Shown: positions 1-10,077 of the stretch, one piece after another
Layout of the letters: each line of letters begins with the position of its first letter
Numbering within the stretch: position 1 is the first letter of the stretch
Assembly (NCBI GenBank): GCA_028274465.1
Contig: CM051455.1
Span: 102,546,942-102,610,941, forward strand
Direction of reading: 5' to 3'
From: Plantago ovata
Lineage: Eukaryota > Streptophyta > Magnoliopsida > Lamiales > Plantaginaceae
DNA: 64,000 nt
Notes under the pieces: generated by a model
Databases searched by the model: none
What the model saw: only the letters and a program-made list of their open reading frames with translations
What the model was told of the DNA's origin: nothing
Translations under genes and position numbers: made by a program

Positions 1-796
1 CGGCATACTTGGGCAAACTTTTGGGGTCCTTCTCTCGGCCGGGATCGAATGGCGCATCAACTTGGTGGATAGAGGGTTAGGTGCGAAGCCGGTTTTTCGA
101 ATGGGTCGTCCCTTCGAAAAACTATACATTCGAGCTTCTCGCTCGTCTACTCTCCTCCAATGATCTACGTCATGGGTAGGCCTATGGTCCCTTGGATCTG
201 CTTTTTTCCGATCGTGTTCCTTGAGGAGGCTTTCGTACCTTTTAAATTTCCGTTCGAGGGCTTCTCGTTCTAGATATGATGCTTCTTCCTCCGAGGGACA
301 ATCGTCGTGTTCGGGAATGGTGTTCATGGGTTCACGACGGGGCCTTTTCCCCGCCCGAGTGTGTTCTTTCCCCGGGTCTCGACGTGGGTTTCGGACGATC
401 ACAACCGAACTATCGGTATGTGTTCTCTCACTGCTTTGGGAAGTGTGGTCCCGAGGACATTCCGGGTTAGGGTCATCTGGCCGGTTCGAGGGTCTACTTC
501 GATTGGAAGTACTTTTTTGGGGCTCTGCTACCGGTGGTACACGGGACTCTTCGTATACTGACCGCATTAAGTCCTTGAGTCGACTCTCTGTGATTTAGTA
601 CTTGGGGCTCTACTCGGGGTTCTGAAAGTTCGTGGCTTTCTCCCAAGTCTTCTCCCGAGTGGGGAGAGACGGGATTCAAGTCTTCCGGAGCAATTTCGTC
701 CTCTTCCAACCCATCCGTGTCAGTGGGTCTCTCTACTTCCTTGGTTATGGGTTCCGTTTCTTTGGCGTTGGCTCCTTGTGGTTTCCGTTTCACCAT
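1..796 (-). pseudogene. Ty3/gypsy gag N-terminal part, broken, running off the window edge
   Basis: The gag reading frame starts at 796 on the minus strand, about 15 bases after the primer binding site. It stays open to 494, giving an acidic, polar stretch of 100 residues. After a frameshift near 530 the minus strand continues in another frame as a charged, Arg/Glu-rich segment towards position 1. There a pattern of the type P-L-x-x-x-x-M-R-H resembles the start of the gag core of Tat-lineage gypsy elements. Element H carries a comparable SPLCDEIRNH segment. The frameshift and the lack of any downstream pol in the window make this a fragment. Lineage is inferred from the PBS and gag style only. 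Confidence 0.5.
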
Positions 797-811
797 GGTT
801 TTTCGTCTCGA

Positions 812-831
812 TTTCCCACAGACGGCGCCAA
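812..831 (-). other. Primer binding site of the minus-strand gypsy fragment
   Basis: Read on the minus strand this is TTGGCGCCGTCTGTGGGAAA, lying directly inside the LTR edge. The same core, TTGGCGCCGTCTGTGGGAA, is the primer binding site of element H at 13216-13234. TGG at the start is the complement of a tRNA CCA end. Confidence 0.7.
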
Positions 832-833
832 GA

Positions 834-1130
834 TGATGAGGATAATTCCGGTCTAAGGAATCACGACGTCATCTCTCAATCCATAGGAGCTGATGGCTTG
901 AGTTTCGTTAAGAGGGATGAGACCTAGATGTACCTGTCAAGGGGAGTTAGAGGGAGGGGTAAGGATGATCGGCCTACCTAACTTAGACCGATCACAAGTC
1001 AATGTTGAGAGTGTAAATAGACAGCATAATGTTCTATGTATGTAAAGAGATATTTATGCAAGTGAGGGAAGAAGGATATATATAGAGGATATGCTCGTGG
1101 GGTCCGCCTTTTATTTTGTCTCCTTTATCC
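834..1130 (-). repeat. Gypsy LTR, partial (5' LTR of the minus-strand fragment)
   Basis: The segment begins TGATGAGG just outside the primer binding site and reaches to where homology with the second GlnRS upstream copy begins (1131). It contains a TATATATA run near 1077-1085, usable as a promoter on the minus strand. No clear CA end is seen, so the outer boundary is uncertain and the LTR may be truncated. Confidence 0.45.
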
Positions 1131-1348
1131 GGCGACCTGGAACCTTTACAGTTCGTAATGTTTGTAAGCACCAATTAAAGTAACCCGCGTGGCTTTTTGG
1201 CCTAAAAAAGAAGGAATCCATTGAAAATTAAAGAGGATTCCGTTATTCTATTTTTTCGACACGCAATTAGGGTTTTAGTTTTACATTTTTTACCAGTCTC
1301 TCTAAACAATCTAACGTCATACCTTCACAGCTCGCTCCCTCGAAGAAG
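1131..1348 (+). promoter_or_regulatory. Upstream/5'-leader region of GlnRS copy A
   Basis: These bases are repeated almost exactly at 4831-5050, and both copies lead straight into the GlnRS ATG. The segment is AT-rich with a plant-leader-like AGGGTTTTAG motif and a CTCGCTCCCTCG run just before the start codon. Homology between the two copies starts at CGGCGACCTGG, so 1131 is a duplication or insertion boundary rather than a proven promoter start. Confidence 0.5.
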
Positions 1349-2458
1349 ATGGTGGGGAAACATGACGGCGATAAGCCACTCGATTTGTTTCTCAATATTG
1401 GTTTAGATGAACGAACGGCCAAAAACACCGTCGCCAACAACAAAGTCACAAACAATCTCACTGCCGTCATTCACGAGGTGCGTGCGTGCATCCCAAACTC
1501 CAATTGCATGTTTGTTTTTCATTTCATATACTGTTTAGCTCAAATTTTTGCTTGTCTTATGCCTAAGTTAATGTGGAAACAAACTGACTGATTGTGGAAA
1601 GGAATATTCGATTCGTGCTTAGTTGATTTAGGATGGATTTGTTGCTGCGTGATGTTTATCAATCCGATTTTGGTTGAGAATTGTTTATTTTCAGTTTATA
1701 CTAGTTCAATCATATTCGATTCGTGCTTAGTTAATTTAGGATGGATTTGTTGCTGCGAGATGTTTATCAATCCGATTTTGGTTGAGAATTGTTCATTTTC
1801 AGTTTATAATAGTTCAATCAATAGCTAAACTCCAAACAGTGTTGGATTAAACGTTTTAACTTGATTTGAAGGTGTTGTTGGTATATGAGCTTACTTATTA
1901 TATCTAGTTAATAATATTTGGATATTGTATTTCAGGCTGGCGTAGCTACTAGTGGTTGTGAACGATCTGTCGGCAATTTGCTCTACACGGTGAGTCGATA
2001 CTTTCATTGGGAGGTTTTGTTTACATGAGTAGTAGCTCATAGTTGGCTGTGTTTGTATATATGGTACAATTTCGTTGTTTCGATGGGTAGAAGCATTCCT
2101 GGATTAGGTTTCTTATGCATCCTGTGTGTGGATGCTGTGTTGTTTTTTTATGTACCAATACTTTACATGACTTGATTTCATGTTTTCCGTTGGCAGGTCG
2201 CCACAAAATTTCCGGCAAATGCTCTTGTGCATCGGCCTACTTTGCTTTCATATATTACCACATTCAAGGTTAACAAGTTTTATTTATTTATTGTATTTTA
2301 TACTTTACACCATTATGGTTTTCAAATGCGATACTAGCCATTTTCTCTGTTTTCGTAGATTAAGACCCCTGCTCAGTTGGAAGCTGCCTTTTCTTTTCTT
2401 TCTGCTACTTCATCCGATAACTTGAAATCCGATGACTTCGAAGAAGCTTGTGGTGTTG
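1349..2458 (+). pseudogene. Glutaminyl-tRNA synthetase N-terminal domain, exons 1-4 only (copy A)
   Basis: Four exons (1349-1477, 1936-1989, 2197-2268, 2359-2458) join in frame with GT-AG introns. They encode about 118 residues matching the plant cytosolic GlnRS N-terminal domain: LFLNIGLDERTAKNTVANN, then CERSVGNLLYT, then NALVHRPTLLSYI, then TPAQLEAAFSFLSATSSD and EEACGVG. In the full enzyme this domain precedes the catalytic Rossmann core and contributes to tRNA binding. Here nothing after exon 4 is found: a MULE lies 280 bases into intron 4, and a second gene head starts at 4831. All four exons lack stops and keep their splice sites, so the truncation is recent or the fragment is still transcribed. 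It cannot encode an active synthetase by itself. The identification rests on remembered family motifs. Confidence 0.83.
1604..1819 (+). repeat. 108-bp tandem duplication in GlnRS intron 1
   Basis: Two adjacent units (1604-1711 and 1712-1819) both run from ATATTCGATTCGTGC to the AGTTCAATCA region, with a few mismatches. Copy D has one unit (48370 onward) and copy C also has one, so the duplication is private to copy A. Confidence 0.85.
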
Positions 2459-3119
2459 GTATGAGAATATTCGTAATATGTATTAATTGAAGGCTCTTTA
2501 GATTATGAATTTAATTGAGAATTCGGGTGGGTCGCATCTTTAGACATTTTTTTATGGGTGTAAGTCATCATTTTATATACCCTAGAAAGCTTAGGGAACA
2601 CACAACTCTTTGTTATGTATCTGGACTGTTGTGAAGTAACTCTGATGTGCCTCTGCTTTAGCAGTTTGTTTCTTGTAATGAATTCAATGTCTTACTTCGG
2701 CCCTTCCAAACCGATATCAAAACCCGACCCATCGATTAAGGGAAAATTATATAGAGAAACTATCAGGCGGTGCCTATGTTGGCGAAAAATTCGCTTTCAC
2801 ACCCTTTAGGTTGTTGACTTTTAGGGGGGTATGAAATGTCCAGAATGCCACTAGTTAATTAACTGAAAAGACATGATTAGCACACCTAAATATGAGTTGA
2901 TGACATTCATAGTGTCACTCCACGCGCTCAAAACCTTCTTTTTGTCAGAACGAATGTACCCATCACACTGTAGCTGGGGTTGGTTTTCGATGATATGTGA
3001 TAGTTGGATTCACACACCACCACACATTCAAACTAAGATATCTCTGATTCCTTACAAAAAAAAAAAAAAAACACTGAAACTTCAATTTTACGGGTAGTTT
3101 TCATTGATTGTTGGTAAAT

Positions 3120-3480
3120 CAATGACTCTTTCACATGACATTATCTGGCAGGTTTGTTCAATTTTATCTGGCATTATTTTTGAAGAAGTTTAATTTGTCA
3201 GTTAATTAACGTTTTCCGATGGAATTTTGTTTAGCTATGCTTCATGTAATGCTGGGTTGGAGGAGGGCTAGATCGAATTCCGATAATAGTTATGAACGGA
3301 TGCTATCAGCGGTTGCTGCGAATCCGACAGTACTAGATGATGTTACAGTTGAAGAAGGTGGGTCCCCAAAATCATTTTTGTTAAAAGTCTATTTTCAACA
3401 TCTTCTGCAATAAATAGAGTTACATCGTTATTCTATTTGCGTTTTAGTTGGGACCATCACAGGAACAAACAATTGTGGGT
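3120..3480 (+). pseudogene. Exon-like segment inside MULE A, possible captured host gene fragment
   Basis: The exon at 3235-3357 (residues after an acceptor: MLHVMLGWRR, then NSDNSYERMLSAVAANPTVL, then DDVTVEE) is stop-free and ends at AAG|GTGGGT. The next acceptor is TTTTAG near 3447. The preceding exon has a deletion in this copy relative to copies B, C and D. I do not recognise the protein. It lies antisense to the transposase, which favours capture of a foreign gene piece over transposase coding. Confidence 0.45.
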
Positions 3481-3561
3481 GTGGGGATTCATTGTCCTTT
3501 TGGTTTGTAATTGTCTGGTTAATTCTAACACGTGGGTATTATTGGTTGTAATTTTCTATAC

Positions 3562-4168
3562 TTATGTAGACATGTATAATTTTCTGAAAGGCTTATCCAG
3601 GCAATTCCCGCATGTGAAAGGCTTCTTCTTCTTATAGAGGATCTCACCAAATGAATAGTGTCGCTTTCTTTTTGGCCTGCAAGCTGACAGCTTTCTTGGG
3701 GGTGCAGTACTTTTCTTCACCTCCCCCATGGCCCTTATACATTCACCGCGCAATGATGTGGGTATTGGCTGGATTTCAGGAGAATATGCTAGTTTGTAGG
3801 TGGCAACAAAGAAACAAGGATCAATCACACCTACAACATGTGGTAGCTTTTGAGAAATGACCTGGGTCAGCTGCCACCCATAACAAGTACAAGTCCTCTT
3901 CTTCAGATCCACAGTTTGTGTAGTGTTGGATAGAACCTCATATATACCGGTTTCATCATCTCCACCTGGCGAAATAATCACCCAACACCTTCCTTTCTCA
4001 ACAAAGGCATTCCATTGGTTCTCCCGGCGAGGGCAAAGCGTCCGTGTCCAAACACGACTTTAACTCCTACGTTTTGAATACCATCGCTTCAGAACCTTGC
4101 GTATGCTATCAAGCATGACCATCGGAGGCAGGGACCGTAAAGGAACTATTCGAGTATTGAAAAACTCT
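3562..4168 (-). pseudogene. MuDR-type transposase C-terminal fragment (copy A)
   Basis: The minus strand reads the region before the SWIM zinc finger (ISPGGDDETGIYEVLSNTTQ), the first SWIM cysteines (CTCYGWQL), and the C-terminal tail with the PPRKLSACRPKRKRHYSF motif usual at the end of plant MULE transposases. The rest of the SWIM finger (GFPC and following) is deleted at about 3868. No catalytic DDE residues remain. The product would be inactive. Confidence 0.8.
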
Positions 4169-4548
4169 GCAGCTATTTTTCATGAAGTTCATCTGAGAGA
4201 ATGAATGTTTGATGTCACTATTTATATGAAACATCTTCAGAAAGAATTTGAAATTCAAAAATCTCTGACACCTTTTCCCGGAGAGAGAATGAATCGAGCT
4301 GGGTGGGTGTGAATGAATTCCGGAGAGTGTTGGGGAGAGAGGATAAATTGTTTGAGCCATTAATACGACTAATCTTCTGTAATTAAGTCGCGCGTGCATT
4401 TCCCTCACAAGCTGTTAAGACGGAGAGGGTGTGAAAGCGATTTTTTTTTGGTTTTTGTGTTGACCAGGGTGTGAATGTGAAGATTTTTCAAAAGTGGGTG
4501 TTATTAGACAATTTTCTCAATTATATACAAGTGCCGGCCATTGATTAA

Positions 4549-4830
4549 CACATTAGAATTCAGCGGCCCGGCCAAAACAAACTCCATGTCCAAAACACCC
4601 ATCAGAACCAATAGGCTCAAGAAGCTTCCCCTTACACAAGACAAGCCCACATTCAACCCATTACCATCTGCAGTCTCTTCAAAATCCAAGTTATTAATTC
4701 TAATTCTTAAAGCAAGACAATTTCGGTGAGTTGCCTTTCTTCAATCTGCTCCTATAGCTGAGATGTCTTAAACGAACTAGTCGTCTAGTCGAGCCTTGAA
4801 TCACGGTTTACTATATCCAGATTCACATAA
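4549..4830. other. Unique sequence between MULE A and the second GlnRS head
   Basis: No coding match or repeat is seen here. It should be the sequence that followed the MULE target site in copy A, so it may be GlnRS intron 4 or downstream DNA. No GlnRS exon 5 is recognisable. It ends where the duplicated CGGCGACCTGG block begins. Confidence 0.4.
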
Positions 4831-5082
4831 ACGGCGACCTGGAAGCTTTACAGTTCGTATTGTTTGTAAGCACCAATTAAAGTAACCCGCGTGGCTTTTT
4901 GGCCTAAAAAAGAAGGAATCCATTGAAAATTAAAGAGGATTCCGTTATTCTATTCTTTCGACACGCAATTAGGGTTTTAGTTTTACATTTTTTACCAGTC
5001 TCTCTAAACAATCTAACGTCATACCTTCACAGCTCGCTCCCTCGTAGAAGATGGTGGGGAAACATGACGGCGATAAGCCACT
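4831..5082 (+). pseudogene. Second GlnRS head: leader and first 32 bases of exon 1 (start of copy D)
   Basis: This is near-identical to 1131-1380. The ATG is at 5051, and the exon breaks after CCACT (5078-5082). It resumes at 48141 with CCACTCGATTTG. The same five bases on both sides are the target duplication of copia element E2, so 5051-5082 and 48146-48242 are the two halves of one exon. Confidence 0.85.
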
Positions 5083-6701
5083 TGTTGGTCCCTTTAAACA
5101 ACAAGAAAAGACTAGAGGGGGGGGGTGAATAGTCTTTTCAAACTTTCGTCGTTTAAAACTTTCTCAGCAAGTACTTATTACTTTTCAGTAATGAGTTTGC
5201 TCATACTTAACTTTCTCAGCAAGCGTAAGTTACTTTACCGTAGCTTGGTTTGCTGATACTTAAAATCAGAGAGCGGAAGTCTTTGATACAATAAGTGCTC
5301 TTTCAGTAAGTAAAGGTTTCAGCAAGTGAAGTGAGTGACTGTGTACAGACAGATATGAATTGCTAAAAGCTAAGTACAGAAAGTAAATCACACAAACACT
5401 TTTATATTGGTATCTGAGAGTGGCGTAATCTCTCAACTAATCCACTTCGTCCTTTCTAGGACTGAATCCACTAAGATATGATTGAGGTTCCTTACAATCT
5501 CCTATCTAGAGCGATTCAACAGAAACCAAAGCACACTTGCTTTGTCTCCAACCTAAACTAGAGAACTCAACCTTGTTCTCCACCAAACTTGGTACTTTTA
5601 ATCAGCAAAACTAAGCTCGATTAAGTTCCCCCTGAATATCACGCCTGGAAGGGTGTATTTTCAGTTGGAGAGTTTTGGGGTGAGATAACTTAATTATAAC
5701 TTATTCAGTTACAACAAGTAATCTAAGAAACACAACTTGGAATACTTTGCAGTAAACAAGTTTGATTGTTTCTGGTGTCAAGACTTATTCTCGAAAGAAA
5801 GAACACTTAACTAATTTCTTAGCCGAGTTTGTTCTACTTCTTCACAAGTAGCTTTTTCAAGTTTTAAGTCTTGGAACGGATCAATGGCAGTATAGAGAGT
5901 TTGAAGGTATGTGAGTTTAAGCACAAGTGAGAGTTTGATCACGTTGTTGACACACTTCAACTCTTCGCCAGATGACCTCTATTTATAGTGTAAGTAAGGA
6001 GCCGTTTGAATTTCAAATCCTAAGGCTTTTGTTCCTTAACATGTCACTATCTTGCTTTTGTACTTTCAGCAGCGTCTTTGTTTGTCTTCTAGTCTTCATG
6101 TCCTTCGCGTGCAAGCTTTGCATTTAATGCACATTTGAATAGAATTCAAACAGTAACATTGGAGCGCAAACTCAAGTACTTTCAGCAAGGGGTCACATAT
6201 GTTCCATCAGCAAATGGTTAGACTCAGTTTCAGCAAGCCCAACCTACTCTGTCTTTCAGATTTTCACTTATGCAATGCTGTTGCTGAATTTTCCACTTTC
6301 TGAGCAACACGTGCCTTTGTAGACACCAGTCTTCAGCAATCTTCAAGTCTTCAGATCTTCAATAATCTTCAAGATTCTGAGCGGTTTCTATTTGCTTCAA
6401 TAGTTTGTTTGTAAAAACAAAGTATATCGTCAGCAAATGCTTCAATAGGTTATTTTCTTTTCAGAAAATAAGATACATCATAAGCTTCAGCATCAATAAA
6501 TTATTTTCTTTTCAGAAAATAAAATACATCATACGCAAAAGAAATAACTTATCTAGCATCTAAACTAAGTCATCAGCAAACGTTCCTCTTTTACAATGTC
6601 CTTAAAATTCTAAATTCTTATGGACCTTAAGAGTACTAGTTACTGGGCTTTCCTTAATTTAGCATGGTTAATTGCTCATCAAAATTACAAGATTCCTAAC
6701 A
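5083..6701 (-). repeat. 3' LTR of copia E2
   Basis: The LTR starts TGTTGGTCCC and ends CCTAACA on the plus strand and is 1619 bases long. It aligns along its length with the LTRs at 32642-34283, 46565-48140 and 58166-59810. On the minus strand it has a TATA box (CTATAAATAGAGG, about 5974-5986). It lacks the roughly 30-bp GAAGACTTGAAGAT-type insertion that both 5' LTR copies (E1, E2) share. Confidence 0.9.
6450..6522. repeat. Pair of imperfect palindromes in the copia LTR
   Basis: Two copies of a dyad, TATTTTC-loop-GAAAATA (6450-6471 and 6501-6522), stand 51 bases apart inside a longer direct repeat that ends in ATACATCATA. The pair is kept in all four copia LTRs in the window (for example 32820-32892 and 47889-47961). 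It lies near the start of the LTR as read in the element's sense direction, so probably in U3. Confidence 0.8.
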
Positions 6702-6716
6702 AATTTCCCCCTTTTT
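6702..6716 (-). other. Polypurine tract of copia E2
   Basis: The minus strand reads AAAAAGGGGGAAATT directly before the LTR start TGTTAGGAATC. This position and composition are what a copia 3' LTR needs for plus-strand priming. It proves that 5083-6701 is the 3' LTR of a minus-strand element. Confidence 0.9.
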
Positions 6717-6967
6717 GATGTTAGCAATCCATGGCTAAATTAATTGTTACCCTTTTAGAGGTTTCTGATGTTGAATAAATCAGTTGATTAATGCAAGCAT
6801 ACTTGAATAATTAAACAGTAAGCATAAGTAAATTGCATAATCAAAAACCAATAAGAGTCAAAAGTTTCATTGCTGATAGTTATCTTTCATAAGTTTACAA
6901 GAAAAAAGCATAGATAACTTAAACAGAATCAGCAAGCAAAAACTTTAACAAAAACTATTGCAGGGAC
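6717..6967 (-). other. 3' untranslated part of copia E2
   Basis: AT-rich sequence lies between the last post-pol ORF and the PPT. No ORF is seen. It carries two heptamer sites of the TTGCTGA type, one on each strand (about 6883 and 6929). Confidence 0.6.
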
Positions 6968-7537
6968 TTAAGCTCTTTCAGAGGATTTTCTCAAAATCTC
7001 TCTTACACTCTTCTCAGCAAGTGCAGTAAATTCAACACAGTCCTTTTCGTAGTTTTCCAGAAGCCTACGGACTTGTAGTTGAAGAATTCTTGCGTTTTTG
7101 CAGGCAGTATGATGATGCTTTTCAGCATTCATTTCCATGTAATTAGTTACCCACAAATACATGCCCCAATTGCTGGCATGGGGAAGCTGTGTATCTGAAA
7201 TGCTTTTCGGATGAATCTTTCTTAGCCAGAGAAGATCTTCTTCTTGATCCTTAGCAATGAGATAGAAGTACTCATAAGGAATCAATCCAAGTTTCTTCTT
7301 AGGTTTCTTTGTTACTGTGTCAGAGTAGTAAGCGATGCCAGGTGGTTTGATCAGATTTGGTTCTTGTTTGTATGTCTTACCAATGGCAATTCTTCTTACT
7401 TGGACCTCAACATTCAACCATTTCCCAGCAATATTTCTTGGGAGGGATTCTTCCCTTTGCTTTCTTTGGACCTTGAGTTCATTCCATTTGAACATTTGAT
7501 TCAAAATGGCTGTAGGAAAGAACTCATTCACCAGCAA
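6968..7537 (-). pseudogene. Post-pol ORF of copia E2, C-terminal module
   Basis: This open segment of 189 residues is basic and rich in aromatic residues (GLIPYEYFYLIAK, WGMYLWVTNYMEMN). It ends in a helical region, QVRRLLENYEKDCVEFTALA. It lies after the main post-pol frame and is separated from it by one stop and 18 bases. No known fold is recognised. Sireviruses carry an extra ORF after pol that has been called env-like, but I see no signal peptide or clear membrane span here, so an envelope role is not supported. Confidence 0.6.
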
Positions 7538-7555
7538 GTCTTCCAGCTTTAAGAT

Positions 7556-8794
7556 TCAGCAACCATGAATGTTTCTAATTACATTCTGAGTGGTTTCCTC
7601 ATTGCTGGTCTTTGTATATTCAATGCCGGAGCCAATAGCAATGCTGGCCAGCCTTTTCTCTTCCTGTCTTTGCCTTATTCTTCTTGTCTTAGCATTGTCT
7701 TGATCTCTTGCTGAAGAGTCAGACGAGAAATGATTTGAGTGGCCAGACGGAGTCAAGGCTGTTAAGGGTCTAACTCTTATGGCTTGAGCTATTGTTTGAT
7801 TGTCATCATCTTCATCATCTTCTTCATTCAGATTGTGATGACTTTCAGTATGGCAAAAATCTTGAGTTTCAGCAGCAGTTTTTCTCTTTTTGGTACTTGC
7901 TGAATTCAACTCAGATTCTGCTTGCCTTTTAGAACTTTGCTCCTTTTCAGCAAGCGGTTCTATGGGCAGAGGCACATCAGCAGCAGGAGGGGTTTGGTTT
8001 CTATTTCTTTTATTTTCCCCCTTAGACATGGATTGCAACATCGGGGTGATGTGCAGAGAATAAAACTCATTGCAATTTTCAGCAAGAGTGCTTAAACTGT
8101 TATACTTCATGATGATTTGTTGTTGGTCAGAAGTCATTTTTGACAACTCTTTTTGAATATTCATCATGTTCTCTTCATGTCTTTTCTCTGTTGCGGCCTT
8201 CTCATCCATTAAAGTTTGAGCTTTTACGAGAGCATTCTTTGCAAGCCTGAGCGCTTGACTTACATCTTCTTCATAGCTCTTGTGATAAAGACTGATGTCT
8301 TTCTGAGCTATTGTCAAAGTTGTAGTGCGTCTCAGCACTGTAGCCAATATCTTTCCAATGTCAAGTGGGCTCCCAGCAAGCAATGCCTCATCTTCAGCTT
8401 TGCAGGCATCATGGATTTGCTTTAGTGCTAGAATTCTGGGAGTAAACTCCTCAACTCTTGGGAACGGCACTAAATGTGGTGTCAAGGAATGAACTTTTAG
8501 TTCAGAAGCAAACTGATCATCCTGTAAAAGTAGTTCGGCTCTTAAAGAATCTCCTTCATAAGTGATGTAATCAGGAAGAGGAATCTGAACAACTTTGGGG
8601 TCTCGCTTGGATTGTTCATCTTCATTTTCTGACAAGTCGTCATCATCCTCAGATTCATCAAGTTGAGCAACTTTTAAGCCTTTGTCAGTAGCTTCATTTC
8701 CTTTTTGTTGAGTGGTTGCTGATGGCAACACTTCAGACTCAACAACTGGAGTTTCACCAGTAGTTAGTTGTAATTTAGTAGTTGCTGAAGGCAA
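7556..8794 (-). pseudogene. Post-pol ORF of copia E2, coiled-coil and acidic module
   Basis: An open frame of 412 residues begins with acidic stretches (ESEDDDDLSENEDEQ). It continues with a helical region of heptad character, from about residue 160 to 235 (DEKAATEKRHEENMMNIQKE and following). It ends with basic patches (KKRKT, RRIRQRQEEKRLAS). It overlaps the upstream ORF by 31 bases in a different frame, and the frameshift falls in a short tandem repeat (8745-8900). The domain style suggests a structural or nucleic-acid-binding protein. No enzyme motif is visible. Confidence 0.6.
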
Positions 8795-8900
8795 CGTAAC
8801 GTTTGAGACTCAATAACTAGAGTTTCGCCAGTAGTTAGTTTTAATTGAGTATGAGACTCAATTACTGGAGTTTCGCAAGTAGTAAGTGGAAGGGAGGGGA
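8745..8900 (-). repeat. Three-unit tandem repeat in the post-pol ORF
   Basis: On the minus strand three degenerate units share the pattern CT(T/A)ACTACT-GAAACTC-AGT-TTGAGTCT, encoding LTTxETxVxES. Unit lengths differ (about 48 to 70 bases), and the change of reading frame between the two large ORFs happens here. Replication slippage is the likely cause. Confidence 0.75.
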
Positions 8901-10077
8901 CTTCCTTTGTTCTCACTCCTGAAGATTGACCAATTTCTAGATCTTGCGTATGCCTTGCATGGATCAAGAGACTGTTTTGGAGAGCGCGTTGGTAATCTTC
9001 ATCTTGTTCATCCTCATCAAGGTTTTCTTCAGTAAACTTGGCATCAGAAACTGGACTTTTGCCATTTTTCAAGGCAGCCCTTGTTCTGGCGTATTCTTCT
9101 TCAGTATCAGCACCTTGCACAGGTGCTTGATTTTCAGCAGCAGCAGGAGGAGGTTGAGATTCTTGCTGAGATTGTTGTTGTTCAGCTTGCTGATTGTCAG
9201 ATTGAGTATTTTCAGCAACTGTTAACTTCAATCCTCCAGCATCAGGACTTGGACCTTGATTGTCATCATCATCGTCTTTCTTGTCCTTGGAATCTTTCCC
9301 TTCATCATCACTGGGATCAGTGGGAATGTTCTCATCTTCTTCTTCTTCTTCATCATCTGTCAGAATGACTAGCTCCACGTGCTTATACAAAGCAACACTT
9401 GTCACTTCCTCTTCTTCATTTATTTTGTGGGGATCAGCCACCACAAGTACAAATAGACCTTTGAGCATCACAGCTTGTTCAGCTGGAGAGGCACTCTTGA
9501 ATTTGGCCTTCATATTCTCTCTGATTTGAGCAATCAGATTGGAGCTCATTTGCTGAGAATATGACATTTCTTCAGGAAGGATGGAGTGGACAAATGTCTC
9601 GAGCTTCAGCAGAGAAGATCTCTTTTTCTCGTTTGAGAGATAAAGGTGAAGATCTGAGAAATCCATTCGCCTGTACCTTTGCCAGTTGCTGACGGACTTA
9701 GCAACTCTTGACAAAGTTGTCCTTTTGAAGTTCAAGTATAGTTCTTCAGAACTTACTTGATGATCTTCAGTGATGAGTACCACTTCAGTGGTCTCCTTTT
9801 GAGCCTGAAAAAGAATGTTATTTAGATCAGGATTGGTTTGGAGAATTGTTTTAGAGTTTATATCTGAAACATGATTTACCTGCTGAGAGTCAGCAAGCTC
9901 ATGTAGTACAATTTCCATTCCATGAGGAGCTTGAGTAGCATCCTCCATTTGTTCATCCTGAAATAAATTGAAGTTAGACACAAGTACTAAGCTGTCAAAC
10001 TTAGTTTTTATACCAAAATTATTAACTACCTGCTGAGCAGGGAGTGTTGGTTCTGGTGCAGAGGCTTCAGCAACCAT
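8764..10077 (-). pseudogene. Post-pol ORF of copia E2, central acidic/Gln-rich module with intron-like segments
   Basis: An open frame of 437 residues contains a conserved-looking folded region, about residues 125-235 (SSEELYLNFKRTTLSRVAKS, then WQRYRRMDFSDLHLYL). Low-complexity Asp/Glu, Gln and Pro tracts follow (EEEEEDENIPTDPSDDEG, QQAEQQQSQQESQ). Its N-terminal part contains two in-frame segments that look like spliceable introns (9805-9879 and 9958-10029). A third lies just upstream (10099-10173). I find no homologous function. Length and composition suggest a Sirevirus-specific accessory protein. Confidence 0.6.

Larger units (their letters stand above)
2740..4537. mobile_element. MULE copy A, internally deleted
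   Basis: The element is bounded by degenerate terminal inverted repeats. The left end, GGGAAAATTATATAGAGAAA, and the right end read on the minus strand share GAGAAA, GAAAAAT and TCACACCC blocks at similar spacing. The flanks carry an 11-bp target duplication with one mismatch, CCATCGATTAA (2729-2739) and CCATTGATTAA (4538-4548), close to the 9-11 bp typical of Mutator superfamily elements. Inside are the 3' part of a MuDR-type transposase on the minus strand and a plus-strand exon-like segment. Compared with copies B and D the transposase lost its N-terminal and catalytic parts: the join lies near 4165-4175, where transposase sequence meets the subterminal region. Confidence 0.72.

Noticed and set aside
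2021..2425. Open frames over GlnRS introns 2 and 3 on both strands
   Set aside because: They are explained by the exon-intron structure of the GlnRS fragment; the true coding frame changes at each splice site.
2873..3097. Open frame of 74 residues, repeated in copies B, C and D
   Set aside because: It lies in the subterminal region of the MULE, ends in a poly-A run read as lysines, and has no splice or codon support. Its conservation follows from the duplication.
9081..9368. Plus-strand open frames rich in Gln, Leu or Ser within 8900-9530
   Set aside because: They are mirror frames of the Asp/Glu and Gln tracts of the minus-strand post-pol ORF.
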